Made by a program: the position numbers and the translations under genes. Below are positions 35,607 through 44,667 of a stretch of 64,000 nucleotides of DNA, piece after piece. Source of the stretch: Hyphomicrobiales bacterium (GTDB lineage Bacteria; Pseudomonadota; Alphaproteobacteria; Rhizobiales; Xanthobacteraceae); NCBI GenBank assembly GCA_017305665.1, contig JAFKKH010000015.1:89394-153393 (forward strand), read 5' to 3'. Each line of letters starts with the position of its first letter. Position 1 is the first letter of the stretch. The notes under the pieces are model-generated. The model did not search any database. It was not told the DNA's origin and saw only the letters and a program-made list of their open reading frames with translations.

Positions 35607-38429
35607 ATGCTGGACAAGACGAGTGTCAGTTCTGGGGCTTTCCTCGCCGGCGGCGGGGAAATGGGAGATTTGACGCGCCGGTTCGACTGGGCCGGCACAT
35701 CGATCGGCGCGCCTGAGACCTGGCCGCAAAGCCTGCGCACCGCGCTGCGCATCCTGCTCAACACCAACCACCCGATGTTCATCTGGTGGGGCCCCGATCT
35801 GATCCAGTTCTATAACGACGCTTACCGGCAGACCATGGGACCGGAGCGGCATCCCAGTGCGCTCGGTCAACCGGGACGCGCGTGCTGGGCGGAAATCTGG
35901 CCCATCATCGGCCCCCAGATCGAGCATGTCATGGGCGGTCATGGCGCGACCTGGAACGAGGATCAGCTCGTTCCGGTCACGCGTCACGGCAAGCTGGAGC
36001 AGGTCTACTGGACCTATGGTTACAGCCCGATCGACGAGGGCGAAGGCGTCGGCGGCATTCTTGTGGTGTGTCGCGATGTCACCCGCGAGCATCTTGCCAA
36101 GGTCGCCCTGCAGGAGCGCGAGGCCGAGCTCGCGCGGGTGCAGGCGATCGGCCAGATCGGCGGGCTCGAGGTCGATCTGCGCACCGGCTTTCGCAATCGA
36201 AGATCGCCGGAATATCTGACGATTCACGGGCTGCCTCCGGACGCCGTCCATGAGACCCACGATGACTGGGTTCGCCGCGTGCATCCCGACGACCGCGCGG
36301 TCGCCGAAGGGCAATTCGTCGATGCGGTGCGAGGAGGCGACGACGAATATGCGGTGCGCTATCGCATCATTCGCCCGAGCGACGGCGAGGTCCGCTGGAT
36401 TTCCGTGCGGTCGGTGATCGAGCGCGATTCCGACGGCAACCCGCTTCGGCTGGTCGGCGCCCACGCCGACATCACCGATCAGGTCGAGGCCGAACGTGCG
36501 ATCCGTCAGCGGGAGGAGGAATTCCGCACGCTCGCGGAAGCGCTGCCGCATCACGTCTGGACCGCGAGGGCCGACGGCCTGCTGAACTGGTGCAATCCGC
36601 GCGTCTACGACTATACCGGCGCGAGGGCCGGTGAACTCGATGGCAGCGACTGGAGCAAGGTCATTCATCCTGAGGACGTGTCGGCTGCCGGCGTGGCATG
36701 GGCGCACGCGGTCGCCACCGGCGAATCCTACGAGATCGAATTCCGGCTGCGCGGCGCCGACGGCAGCTACCGCTGGTTTCTGGCGCGCGCGGTGCCGGCC
36801 CGCGACGAGGACGGCGAAATCATCCGCTGGATCGGTACCAACACCGACGTGCACGACCAGAAGACGATCGCAAGCGAGCTTGGCGAACTGAATGCAACGC
36901 TCGCCGAACGCGTCGAGGAAAAAACCCGCGAGCGCGATCGGATCTGGAAACTGTCGCGGGATCTGTTGCTGGTTGCGGACCACGATGGCATCTGGCGCAC
37001 CGTCAATCCGGCCTGGACGCGGACGCTCGGCTGGAGCGAGGCCGAATTGTTGAATCGCACCGGCGAGTGGATCGAGCACCCCGACGACATCATCAAGACG
37101 CGGGTCGAGGTCCGCCGCCTGACGCGCGGCAGATCGACCGTCCGGTTCGAAAATCGGCTCCGTCACAAGGATGGCTCGTACCGGTGGCTGTCGTGGACCG
37201 CGGTGCCGGATCAGAACCTGATTTATGCTGTCGCGCGCGACGTCACCGCGGAGAAAGCCGCCAGGGAGCGATTGAAGGCCGCCGAGGAGGCGCTGCGTCA
37301 ATCGCAGAAGATGGAAGCCGTCGGACAACTGACCGGCGGCATCGCCCACGACTTCAACAATCTGCTGACCGGCATCGTGGGATCGCTCGATCTGATGCAG
37401 ACCCGGCTGAATCAGGGGCGCGCCGAGCGCGTCGGGCGATATATCGACGCCGCGATGGCCTCGGCCAATCGCGCGGCGGCTTTGACCCACCGGTTGCTGG
37501 CGTTCGCCCGCAGGCAGCCATTGGCGCCGAAATCGGTCGATGCTGACCAGCTCATCCTGTCGCTGGAAGATCTGCTGCGCCGGACCATCGGCGAAGCCAT
37601 CGAGCTGGAGATCGCGCCGTCCGAGCGGCTGTGGCCGACGCTGTGCGATCCCAACCAGCTCGAAAGCGCGCTGCTCAACCTCGCCATCAATGCGCGGGAC
37701 GCCATGCCGAACGGTGGCCGTCTCGCCATCGCCACGGCAAACACCTCCATCGGCGACGCCGATGGAGGACAGCCCGCGCTGGCGCCCGGCGACTATGTCT
37801 GCATCACCGTCGCCGATACCGGAACGGGCATGAGCGCCGAGGTGGCGGGCCGCGCCTTCGATCCCTTCTTCACCACCAAGCCGATCGGTCAGGGCACCGG
37901 TCTCGGCCTGTCGATGATCTATGGGTTCGCGCGGCAATCGAACGGCTACGTCGCACTCGACACGGTTCAAGGCAAGGGAACTTCGGTCAGGCTCTATCTG
38001 CCACGTCATCAGGGTGTGGCTGAGGCCGATCAGACTTTATCTCCGGACAAGGACGGCTTCGCGGTCACCGGCGAGACCGTGCTGGTGGTCGAGGATGAAC
38101 GGGTCGTGCGCGACGTCATCATCGAGATGCTGCACGATCAGGGCTATCGGACGCGTCAGGCCGCCGACGGCCAGGCGGGCCTGCGGATTCTGCGCGACGA
38201 GTCCATCGATCTCCTGCTCACCGATATCGGACTGCCCGGCATGAACGGCCGCCAGTTGGCGGATCAGGCGCGGGAGTTGCGGCCCGACCTGAAGATCCTC
38301 TTCATGACCGGCTATGCGGAGAACGCGGCCAATGCCGAAGGTTTCCTGCAGCCCGGCATGGACATGATCACAAAGCCGTTCGATCTCGGCCATCTCTCGC
38401 AGCGCGTGCGCGACATCATCTCCGGCTGA
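35607..38429 (+). CDS. Hybrid sensor histidine kinase with PAS domains and receiver
   Basis: A soluble hybrid kinase of 940 residues. Order: an N-terminal PAS-like domain (about 30-150, WPQSLRTALRILLNTNHPMF), two further PAS/PAC units (about 190-290 and 300-410), a short coiled coil (about 415-440), a fourth PAS (about 445-550), the HisKA region with phosphorylated His581 in GGIAHDFNN, a HATPase domain (about 660-800, with ARDAMPNGG and DTGTGM) and a receiver (about 822-938) with Asp873 in TDIGLPGMNG. The cue is not known and no partner regulator is adjacent. Start uncertain: a TTG 57 bases upstream, this ATG and an ATG at 35661 are all possible; FLAGGGEMG begins the conserved part. Confidence 0.9.
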   Translation: MLDKTSVSSGAFLAGGGEMGDLTRRFDWAGTSIGAPETWPQSLRTALRILLNTNHPMFIWWGPDLIQFYNDAYRQTMGPERHPSALGQPGRACWAEIWPIIGPQIEHVMGGHGATWNEDQLVPVTRHGKLEQVYWTYGYSPIDEGEGVGGILVVCRDVTREHLAKVALQEREAELARVQAIGQIGGLEVDLRTGFRNRRSPEYLTIHGLPPDAVHETHDDWVRRVHPDDRAVAEGQFVDAVRGGDDEYAVRYRIIRPSDGEVRWISVRSVIERDSDGNPLRLVGAHADITDQVEAERAIRQREEEFRTLAEALPHHVWTARADGLLNWCNPRVYDYTGARAGELDGSDWSKVIHPEDVSAAGVAWAHAVATGESYEIEFRLRGADGSYRWFLARAVPARDEDGEIIRWIGTNTDVHDQKTIASELGELNATLAERVEEKTRERDRIWKLSRDLLLVADHDGIWRTVNPAWTRTLGWSEAELLNRTGEWIEHPDDIIKTRVEVRRLTRGRSTVRFENRLRHKDGSYRWLSWTAVPDQNLIYAVARDVTAEKAARERLKAAEEALRQSQKMEAVGQLTGGIAHDFNNLLTGIVGSLDLMQTRLNQGRAERVGRYIDAAMASANRAAALTHRLLAFARRQPLAPKSVDADQLILSLEDLLRRTIGEAIELEIAPSERLWPTLCDPNQLESALLNLAINARDAMPNGGRLAIATANTSIGDADGGQPALAPGDYVCITVADTGTGMSAEVAGRAFDPFFTTKPIGQGTGLGLSMIYGFARQSNGYVALDTVQGKGTSVRLYLPRHQGVAEADQTLSPDKDGFAVTGETVLVVEDERVVRDVIIEMLHDQGYRTRQAADGQAGLRILRDESIDLLLTDIGLPGMNGRQLADQARELRPDLKILFMTGYAENAANAEGFLQPGMDMITKPFDLGHLSQRVRDIISG

Positions 38430-38635
38430 CCTGTCTTCGCTTCGGTCTTCTCTCCAGTCGGCATCGTCCGCGAGACACGTCGGTGTCACCGTCGTCATCA
38501 CAGCTATTTCCAGGAACGATAACGCTTCGCGCGATTCGTTCCATTCATCGGCATTTTTTGCGCTGAGAATCGCCGGAACGAAAGCCGGCGCTGGGACTTT
38601 CCATCCCCGCATATTCACGATTGGAGGACAGTCTT

Positions 38636-39052
38636 ATGATTCATCGCGTTGTTGGAACTGCTGCAATTGCGGTTGCGCTGATGCTGCCGGTTTCCGCCAT
38701 GGCGCAAGGCGTGCCGGGCGGAATGGAGCGCGGTGCCCGCGAGGGCGCACGGTCGGCGGGGCCTGTGGGCGCCGTGGTCGGCGGCACGGTCGGCGCGGTC
38801 GTTGGCGGTGTTGCCGGCGTACTCGGCGTCGAACAGCGTCCGCGCTTCCACCGTTACGTGGTGGAGCAGCATCGCCCGTCCTATCACTATCGGGAGCCGG
38901 TGCGTGTCGGCGTGGTGCTGCCGGAGTCGGGCGTGACCTACTATGAGGTGCCGGCCGAATACGGCGTGCCGCAGTATCGCTACACGGTGGTGAACGACCA
39001 GACCGTTCTGGTCGATCCGCGGACGCATCGCGTGGTCGAGGTGATCGACTAA
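38636..39052 (+). CDS. DUF1236 family envelope protein with glycine zipper
   Basis: A small exported protein of 138 residues. The signal peptide (VVGTAAIAVALMLPVSAMAQ) ends near residue 23. A glycine-zipper stretch follows (GPVGAVVGGTVGAVVGGVAG), then a basic, tyrosine-rich part and the DUF1236 domain (VGVVLPESGVTYYEVP ... YRYTVVNDQTVLVDP). The role in the envelope is unknown; relatives are often stress-linked. GGAGGA precedes the ATG. A strong terminator 25 bases after the stop ends the message. An imperfect EcfG-like promoter (GGAAC and CTTT) lies 35-60 bases upstream. Confidence 0.85.
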   Translation: MIHRVVGTAAIAVALMLPVSAMAQGVPGGMERGAREGARSAGPVGAVVGGTVGAVVGGVAGVLGVEQRPRFHRYVVEQHRPSYHYREPVRVGVVLPESGVTYYEVPAEYGVPQYRYTVVNDQTVLVDPRTHRVVEVID

Positions 39053-39077
39053 CGTTGGCGGATAGCCGCGTATAGGG

Positions 39078-39109
39078 AAGAGGCCGCCGTTCCGGGCGGC
39101 CTCTTTTTT
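39078..39109 (+). terminator. Rho-independent terminator between convergent genes
   Basis: AAGAGGCCGCC pairs over 11 bases with GGCGGCCTCTT around the loop GTTCCG and runs into six T on the plus strand. It ends the DUF1236 gene and, on the minus strand, may also help end the metallo-beta-lactamase gene, though the T run there is poor. Confidence 0.9.
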
Positions 39110-39122
39110 ACGCGTGGCGGCG

Positions 39123-39791
39123 TTACATCTCGCCGGTCAGGAACGGATTGGTGGCGCGCTCGTGGCCGATGCTCGATCCCGGGCCATGGCCGCAGATGAA
39201 AGCGACATCGTCGCCGAGCGGCAAGAGCTTGTTGGTGATCGACTGGATCAGCGTCGCGTGGCTGCCGCCGGGCAGGTCGGTGCGGCCGACCGAACCGTTG
39301 AACAGCACATCGCCGACATGGGCGAAGCGCAATGCCTTGCTGAAGAAGGCGACGCTGCCCGGCGAATGGCCGGGGCAGTGGAAAACATCGAAGGTCAATT
39401 CGCCGACCTTGACCTGATCGCCCTCATCGAGCCAGCGGTCCGGGGTAAAATTGCGCACGCCGGTCATGTCGTAGTTGCGTCCGCTCTCCACCACGTGGTC
39501 GAGCAGGAACTTGTCGGCCATATGCGGCCCCTCGATCGGAACCTTGAGCGCGTCGCGCAACTCCGCAGCACCGCCGACATGATCGATATGGCCGTGCGTG
39601 AGCCAGATCTGCCGGACGGTCACGCCAGCCTTTGCGATAGCATCCTGAATCAGCGGGACGTCGCCACCGGGATCGATGACGATGGCGTCCTTGGTCGCCG
39701 TGCACCACAGCAGCGTGCAGTTCTGCTGGAACAGCGTCACCGGGATGATGGTTGCCCCGGCCTTTGCCTGGGTCTGATTGTTCTCTGTCAT
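39123..39791 (-). CDS. Metallo-beta-lactamase fold hydrolase
   Basis: A 222-residue zinc hydrolase of the glyoxalase II-like group. The zinc motif HGHIDHVGG near residue 65 is complete, and further ligands lie in FHCPGHSPGSVAFF (near 136) and CGHGPGSSIGHE near the end. The short C-terminus lacks the extra helical domain of true GloB enzymes, so it could be a thioesterase or a YcbL-like hydroxyacylglutathione hydrolase. It is convergent with the DUF1236 gene. It is about 108 bases upstream of a GGDEF-EAL gene on the same strand. Confidence 0.9.
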   Translation of the reverse strand: MTENNQTQAKAGATIIPVTLFQQNCTLLWCTATKDAIVIDPGGDVPLIQDAIAKAGVTVRQIWLTHGHIDHVGGAAELRDALKVPIEGPHMADKFLLDHVVESGRNYDMTGVRNFTPDRWLDEGDQVKVGELTFDVFHCPGHSPGSVAFFSKALRFAHVGDVLFNGSVGRTDLPGGSHATLIQSITNKLLPLGDDVAFICGHGPGSSIGHERATNPFLTGEM

Positions 39792-39899
39792 GCGCGCACA
39801 ATGCCGATTTTTGCGGCTTCGCCAAGCGGTTTGAGCGGCATGGCTGGCGTGACGGGAGTTCGGCCTGTGTTGTGGAGGATAAGTGTCGCGGACGCGCGG

Positions 39900-42341
39900 T
39901 CACGCCACCTGGCGGCGCGGCCGGTCCAGATCGTCCCAGACATCGGAAAGGCCCGTAAACGGCTGCGGCTTGCCGACCACATAGCCCTGCGCGTAGTCGA
40001 TGCCGATCTCGCGCAGCCGTGCGAGGATGTCCTCGCTCTCGACGAATTCGGCGATCGTCCGCTTGCCGAGCATCTTGCCGAGCCGGTGAATGGTCTCGAC
40101 CATGGCGAGATCGATCGGATCGTTGAGCATGTCCTTGATGAAGCCGCCGTCGATCTTCAGGAAGTCGACCGGCAAGTGCTTGAGATAGGCGAAGGACGAC
40201 ATGCCGCTGCCGAAATCGTCCAGTGCGAAACGGCAGCCGAGGTCCTGCATCGCGCCGATGAACTGGTTGGCCTTGGCGAGATTGGAGATCGCGCTGGTCT
40301 CGGTGATCTCGAAACAGATCATGGTCGGCGGGATGTTCTTCACCGCGAACTGCTCGCGAACGAATTCGACGAAGTTCTCGTCTTCGAAGGATGCGCCCGA
40401 GAGATTGATCGCGCAGGTCGCGAGCCGGCTATCCTGGGGATCGTTCAGCCCGTCGGCCAGAATGTCGAAGGTATTGCTGACCACCCAGCGGTCGATCAGG
40501 GGCATCAGGCCATAGCGTTCGGCGGACGGAATGAAATTCGCCGGCGGAACCAGCCGCCCGTCCTCGTCGCGCAGACGCAGCAGGATTTCGATGTGCATTC
40601 CCTCGTCGTTCCTGGCATCCAGCGCCAGGATCTCCTGGGCGTAGATGCAGAAGCGATGCTGCTCGAGCGCGTCATGGATGCGCTGAACCCAGGTCATCTC
40701 GCCGAAGCGCTCCAGCAATTCGCTGTCGCTCGGCGAATGGATCTGGACGCGATTGCGGCCTTTTTCCTTGGCCATGTAGCAGGCCATGTCGGCCGTACGC
40801 AGCATGTCTTCCTTGGTGGTGCCGACATGCGCCACCGGAATCGCGCCGATACTCACGGTGGTGTTGAAGACACGGCCCTTCCAGGTGAAGTTGGTATCCT
40901 GCACCGACTGCCGAAGCGTCTCGGCCAGCATGGCCGCAGTCTCGATGCCGCAATCGGGCAGCAACACGCCGAACTCGTCGCCGCCGAGACGGGCGACCAG
41001 ATCGCTGGCGCGCAAGTGCCTCTGCAGGATGGACGAAATCTGCCGCAGCAACTGATCGCCGGCGGCGTGACCGCAGGTGTCGTTGACGATCTTGAACTGG
41101 TCGATGTCGAGGAACATCAGGATGTGCCGGGTGCCGTTGCCGTCGAGCTGGCCGAGCGCCATTTCCAGCCGCCGCTCGAATTCGCGGCGGTTGGTCAGGC
41201 CGGTGAGCGCGTCGTGCGAGGCCTGCCAGGACAGCCGGTCGATATAGGCCTGCTCCTTGGTCTTGTCGTGGATCACGAGCACGATGCCGGCGGCCTTGCC
41301 ATCGATGTGCAGCGGGGAGCCGATCAGCGAGACCGGCACCGCATGGGAGTGCGGGCGCATCAGGACATGCGAATGACCCTCGCCATCCACGGGCACGCCG
41401 GCCAGAATGGTTTCGGCCAACCGGTCTCGTTCCCTGCCGGTCTTCTGATCGACGATGCGGACCAGTGAGTTCAGCGGCGATCCCCGGGCATCGTCCGCGT
41501 CGACCCCGATCAGGCGTTCGGCCGCGGAATTGATGTAGTTGATCTGTCCGTCGGCGTCGGTGGACAGCACCGCTTCGCCGATCGAGGCCAGCGTGACCTG
41601 CGCGCGCTGCTTTTCCGCGCGCAATGCATTCTCGAAGGCTTCCCGCTGCTCCATCAGCTTGCGCGTGTGCCACAGCACCAACAGCATCAGAAGTCCGCCG
41701 GTGAGCATGTTGGCGAACGTCAGCAGCATCTTGATGGCGCGGGATCCGGCACTGAGACTTTCGGAATAAGCTACCGCCAGCGGCGCCAGACGTTCGTTGA
41801 TGCGGCCGATCTCTATGGTACGCGCCCTGAACAACTGGGGGGCAACCAGGCCGTCGGCAATGTCGCGATGGAGCATCTCTCCGAGATGATCGAGCTGGTC
41901 GAGGACGGGATCGGTCGCGGCCCAAGAGCGGATCGCCTTGTCGAAGTAGCTCATCGAGCGGAAATTACGGTACAGCCAGATCATGCCGGGAATGTCGTCG
42001 GCATCGTTTCCGCCCTGCAGGAAGCCGATCCGCGCGGCGTCGAGGTCCGGCGGCGATCGCTCGAGCGCGATCCGCGCGTCGCGGTCGCCGAACGGCACCG
42101 CGATCGCTTTGCGGAAGCGCTGATAATGCTGCTCGTCGCGCGAATCCGCGTAAAGCGTCAGATAATGGATGGCGTCCTTTTGGCCCCTCGACCAGCGCGC
42201 TTCGCCGCCAACGTAGGCTCGCACCGAGGACATGACGTCGAGGCTGATACCCGCCAGGAACGCCTGCGCGAGAATGAGGACGAGAAACGGCCAGACGAGT
42301 CGCAAAAAGCCGGAATTTGCGCGGGGAAGATTTACTCTCAT
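39900..42341 (-). CDS. Membrane GGDEF-EAL protein with PAS domain (cyclic-di-GMP)
   Basis: An 813-residue signalling protein that can make or break cyclic di-GMP. Two helices (about 14-36 and 203-225) bracket a periplasmic sensor region. A PAS domain occupies about 245-360. The cyclase motif GGDEF is intact at 453-457 and the inhibitory RxxD site is Arg444-Asp447, five residues before it. The phosphodiesterase domain (about 550-800) has EIL (585-587) where EAL is usual, but keeps Gln569, the NLSG asparagine, the FEITET glutamate, the DDFGSGMSS loop, KIDGGFI lysine and the AEFVE glutamate. So both halves may be active. The signal sensed is unknown. Confidence 0.92.
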   Translation of the reverse strand: MRVNLPRANSGFLRLVWPFLVLILAQAFLAGISLDVMSSVRAYVGGEARWSRGQKDAIHYLTLYADSRDEQHYQRFRKAIAVPFGDRDARIALERSPPDLDAARIGFLQGGNDADDIPGMIWLYRNFRSMSYFDKAIRSWAATDPVLDQLDHLGEMLHRDIADGLVAPQLFRARTIEIGRINERLAPLAVAYSESLSAGSRAIKMLLTFANMLTGGLLMLLVLWHTRKLMEQREAFENALRAEKQRAQVTLASIGEAVLSTDADGQINYINSAAERLIGVDADDARGSPLNSLVRIVDQKTGRERDRLAETILAGVPVDGEGHSHVLMRPHSHAVPVSLIGSPLHIDGKAAGIVLVIHDKTKEQAYIDRLSWQASHDALTGLTNRREFERRLEMALGQLDGNGTRHILMFLDIDQFKIVNDTCGHAAGDQLLRQISSILQRHLRASDLVARLGGDEFGVLLPDCGIETAAMLAETLRQSVQDTNFTWKGRVFNTTVSIGAIPVAHVGTTKEDMLRTADMACYMAKEKGRNRVQIHSPSDSELLERFGEMTWVQRIHDALEQHRFCIYAQEILALDARNDEGMHIEILLRLRDEDGRLVPPANFIPSAERYGLMPLIDRWVVSNTFDILADGLNDPQDSRLATCAINLSGASFEDENFVEFVREQFAVKNIPPTMICFEITETSAISNLAKANQFIGAMQDLGCRFALDDFGSGMSSFAYLKHLPVDFLKIDGGFIKDMLNDPIDLAMVETIHRLGKMLGKRTIAEFVESEDILARLREIGIDYAQGYVVGKPQPFTGLSDVWDDLDRPRRQVA

Positions 42342-42682
42342 CGAACGTCACAAATTCCAGTCGCGACACGGTGCGGACGATCCGCTCGTAGCCTGCGATT
42401 GCCTTTTTCGGCGGGTAATTGTGACGGGCTTCGCTTAATGCGGGTTAAATGTGGCGGACGAGGTTCCGGGGTGCCGCGAAGTTGCATGAATCGGGGGTAA
42501 AGCTTTCGCATCAGATTGAGGTATTGGCTCCGGCTGATCGCGAAATCCCTGAATTGTAGGCAGAAAATGATCTGCGGGGATCGCAGGGAGCCGGGGGAAA
42601 CAGGGTTACCGCAATAATAATGGGCCGAATGCTCCGCTTGCCGGCGGCCGGGTCACGGTCGCCGGCAGCGCTTTTGCAGCCG
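42342..42682. other. Gap between the GGDEF-EAL gene and the VWA gene
   Basis: About 340 bases carrying the leader of the GGDEF-EAL gene. No gene is supported. A GC-rich hairpin-like sequence (GCCGGCG with GCCGGC) lies near 42638-42665, just beyond the VWA stop, and may help end that message, but it lacks a T run. Confidence 0.4.
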
Positions 42683-43807
42683 TCAGCGCCGAATCTGGGC
42701 TTTGAGCGTCTCCTCGACGGCGCGGTCGAACGACGATGTTTTGGGCGCCGCCTTGCCGCGTTGTTCCGCGACATAGCGGTCGCGCTTCGCGACCAGCGCG
42801 GCGAGTTTCGCGTTGAGCGCCTTGCGCTGTGTCATCTGTTTGTCCAGTTCGGCTGCGCGCTGTTCGGGAGGCAACGCGCGGAGCGCCTCCGGCAATTCGT
42901 CATCCTTGACGCTGCCGAGCTGGCGCCGGCCGGCCGCGACGTCGCTGACGAGATCGCCACCGCCGGTCACCGCTTCCGACGTCGTGACGGCGCGCTTGCT
43001 CAGGTAGCTCGCCATCTCGGAGGCTGCCGCAGGCGCGGCTGCGGCGAGTTGCGAGAGCTGGTGGGTCTTGTCCTCGGTCCGGCGTTGCAGGGCGCGGGGG
43101 CCATAGGGGATCACGGTCTCGTTGATCTCCTTTTGAAGAATGATGATGTCGTCATCGTAAGGCGTCTCGATCACCACCACATGGCCGCCGTCCTGCGGAA
43201 TCGGAATGAAGCGGCCATTGCCGTTCTGGGCGATATCACGCCACACTCGCTCGGTGTCGCGCGCGTCGCCGGCGAGCACCGCGTTGACGATGATGGCCTT
43301 CTGACGCGCAGCGGCGAGCGTGGCCGGATATTTGGTGTCCTGCGCGTAGTCCATGTGCGGCGGGGCGTCGCCGACCAGGAAGATGATGTGGCGGACATCG
43401 CCGTCGGCGGTCCATTGCAGCTTGTTGACGGCCACGTCGAGCGCTTCGTTGACGCTCTCCGGCCAGTCGCCGCCGCCGCGCGCCTTCAGCTCCAGGAGAT
43501 TGGCGTAGAGGTCCTGGATGTCGGTCGTGAGGCCGAACGTTTTCGTGACGTATTCGTCGCCGATGTCGCGGTAAGCGACGAGCCCCATGCGGATGTCCGC
43601 ATCGGGATTGGAATCGGCGATAGTCGTGGCGATCGACCAGATCTTCCGCTTGGCGCCTTCGATCAGTCCGCCCATGGAGCCGGTGGTGTCCAGCACGAAG
43701 GCGACCTCCACGGTTGGCCTGGCGCTGGCGGCCGGCGCCAGCGCGACCGTGGAGAGGAGAACCGCGGCGACGGTCGCAACAAGCCGCGGGATGATGACTG
43801 ACTTCAT
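42683..43807 (-). CDS. Exported von Willebrand factor A domain protein
   Basis: A 374-residue exported protein. The signal peptide ends near residue 29 (LAPAASA). The VWA domain runs from about 32 to 240, with the metal site starting DTTGSMGG at 40-47 (a threonine in place of the common second serine), a second loop with FGLTT, and the third residue in GDAPPHMDY. The C-terminal 130 residues are helical and charged, with EQRAAELDKQMTQRKALNAK, probably a coiled coil. The frame is open further upstream, but this ATG has CGGAGGACAATC before it. Function unknown; a metal-dependent binding role is likely. Divergent from mmcB. Confidence 0.85.
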   Translation of the reverse strand: MKSVIIPRLVATVAAVLLSTVALAPAASARPTVEVAFVLDTTGSMGGLIEGAKRKIWSIATTIADSNPDADIRMGLVAYRDIGDEYVTKTFGLTTDIQDLYANLLELKARGGGDWPESVNEALDVAVNKLQWTADGDVRHIIFLVGDAPPHMDYAQDTKYPATLAAARQKAIIVNAVLAGDARDTERVWRDIAQNGNGRFIPIPQDGGHVVVIETPYDDDIIILQKEINETVIPYGPRALQRRTEDKTHQLSQLAAAAPAAASEMASYLSKRAVTTSEAVTGGGDLVSDVAAGRRQLGSVKDDELPEALRALPPEQRAAELDKQMTQRKALNAKLAALVAKRDRYVAEQRGKAAPKTSSFDRAVEETLKAQIRR

Positions 43808-43963
43808 GATTGTCCTCCGGTGTCGGGGGTGTTGTTCCCGAGCAGGTTCCGTGGGCTTCGCGGTGGCGCGAGGCTCCAAACAAGGCGCGGTCCGGATAAA
43901 TTCGCAGCCGGCCGGCCGCGGATCGCGTGGCTCGCGTCCTCGTTTTTGCTATGGTTTGTCGCA

Positions 43964-44455
43964 ATGGAATCGAATGCCGTTCACATCGCGCTCGTGCCGC
44001 CGCCGGATCGCCGCCAGTCGGAGACCGCGCTCGTGGTGGCGCGCGGCACCGCCCGCTGGCTGCGATCGATGGGATTTTCCTGCGTCAGCGAATTGCCGCT
44101 GCCGTCAGGTCGGCGCGCGGACCTGGTGGCGCTGAATGCGCGCGGCGATGTCTGGATCGTCGAGATCAAGTCATCGGTCGAGGACTTGCGCGCCGATCAG
44201 AAATGGCAGGATTACCGGGCGCATTGCGATCGGTTGTTCTTCGCGTTCACGCGCGATCTGCCGTGCGAGATTTTTCCGGACCAGACCGGTCTGATTGTCG
44301 CCGACGCGTACGGCGCGCATCTACATTGCGACGCGCCGGAACATCGTCTGCCGGCGCCGACGCGCAAGGTGATGATGCTGCGCTTTGCGATGGCGGCGGC
44401 ACAGCGGCTCAATCGCCTCGCGGATCCGCAAGGGCACGCGGAGGGTGAATTCTAA
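43964..44455 (+). CDS. mmcB: MmcB-type DNA repair protein
   Basis: A 163-residue protein of the MmcB family, a PD-(D/E)XK nuclease-like fold known from Caulobacter where it is linked to mitomycin C resistance. The nuclease-like motif is present: the aspartate in RRADLVALN and the ExK in VWIVEIKSS, about 15 residues on. The N-terminal QSETALVVARGTARWLRSMGF is typical. The frame is open upstream, but this ATG gives the family length. Just downstream are a palindromic repeat and a terminator. A GTTC-eight-GTTC upstream (43834-43849) is one base off the alphaproteobacterial LexA box. Confidence 0.87.
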   Translation: MESNAVHIALVPPPDRRQSETALVVARGTARWLRSMGFSCVSELPLPSGRRADLVALNARGDVWIVEIKSSVEDLRADQKWQDYRAHCDRLFFAFTRDLPCEIFPDQTGLIVADAYGAHLHCDAPEHRLPAPTRKVMMLRFAMAAAQRLNRLADPQGHAEGEF

Positions 44456-44473
44456 TCCGAGTATATCCACTGT

Positions 44474-44593
44474 CGTCATTCCCGAAGCCGCGTCAGCGGC
44501 TGTCGGGAATCCATAACCCCTGTATGAATGGTGTCGATAGACAGGGGTTATGGATTCCGGGCCCACGCGAAGCCGCGTGTCCCGGAATGACGG
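44474..44593. repeat. Dispersed palindromic repeat, compact copy
   Basis: Begins CGTCATTCCCGAAGCCGCGT and ends CCCGGAATGACGG. The inner arms ATCCATAACCCCTG and ACAGGGGTTATGGAT pair exactly. It lies between the convergent mmcB and regA genes. The whole unit can fold into a long stem with two side arms. It is very similar to the copy at 52322-52440. Confidence 0.8.
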
Positions 44594-44622
44594 TGTGCTT
44601 GGTAATTTCCTGCTGCCCGGAA

Positions 44623-44651
44623 TCAAAAAGCCCCTTCATGGAAGGGGCTTT
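44623..44651 (-). terminator. Rho-independent terminator after regA
   Basis: AAAGCCCCTTC (44627-44637) pairs with GAAGGGGCTTT (44641-44651) around ATG. Read on the minus strand it ends in a run of five T (44629-44625). It follows the regA stop by about 16 bases and can also act on mmcB read-through. Confidence 0.88.
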
Positions 44652-44667
44652 CTCGATGGCGCGTGCG

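Noticed and set aside
38513-38542. GGAACGA ... TCGTTCC inverted repeat as an EcfG promoter
   Set aside because: The GGAAC-to-CGTT spacing is 19, which does not fit the 16-17 expected; it may be just a stem.
39900-42341. Degenerate, inactive EAL domain
   Set aside because: Only the second residue of EAL changed (EIL); the metal-binding and general-base residues are kept, so calling it inactive is not justified.
43834-43849. LexA box (GTTC-N7-GTTC) before mmcB
   Set aside because: The two GTTC copies are separated by eight bases, one more than the alphaproteobacterial SOS box, so the fit is not good enough to call, although SOS control of mmcB would make sense.
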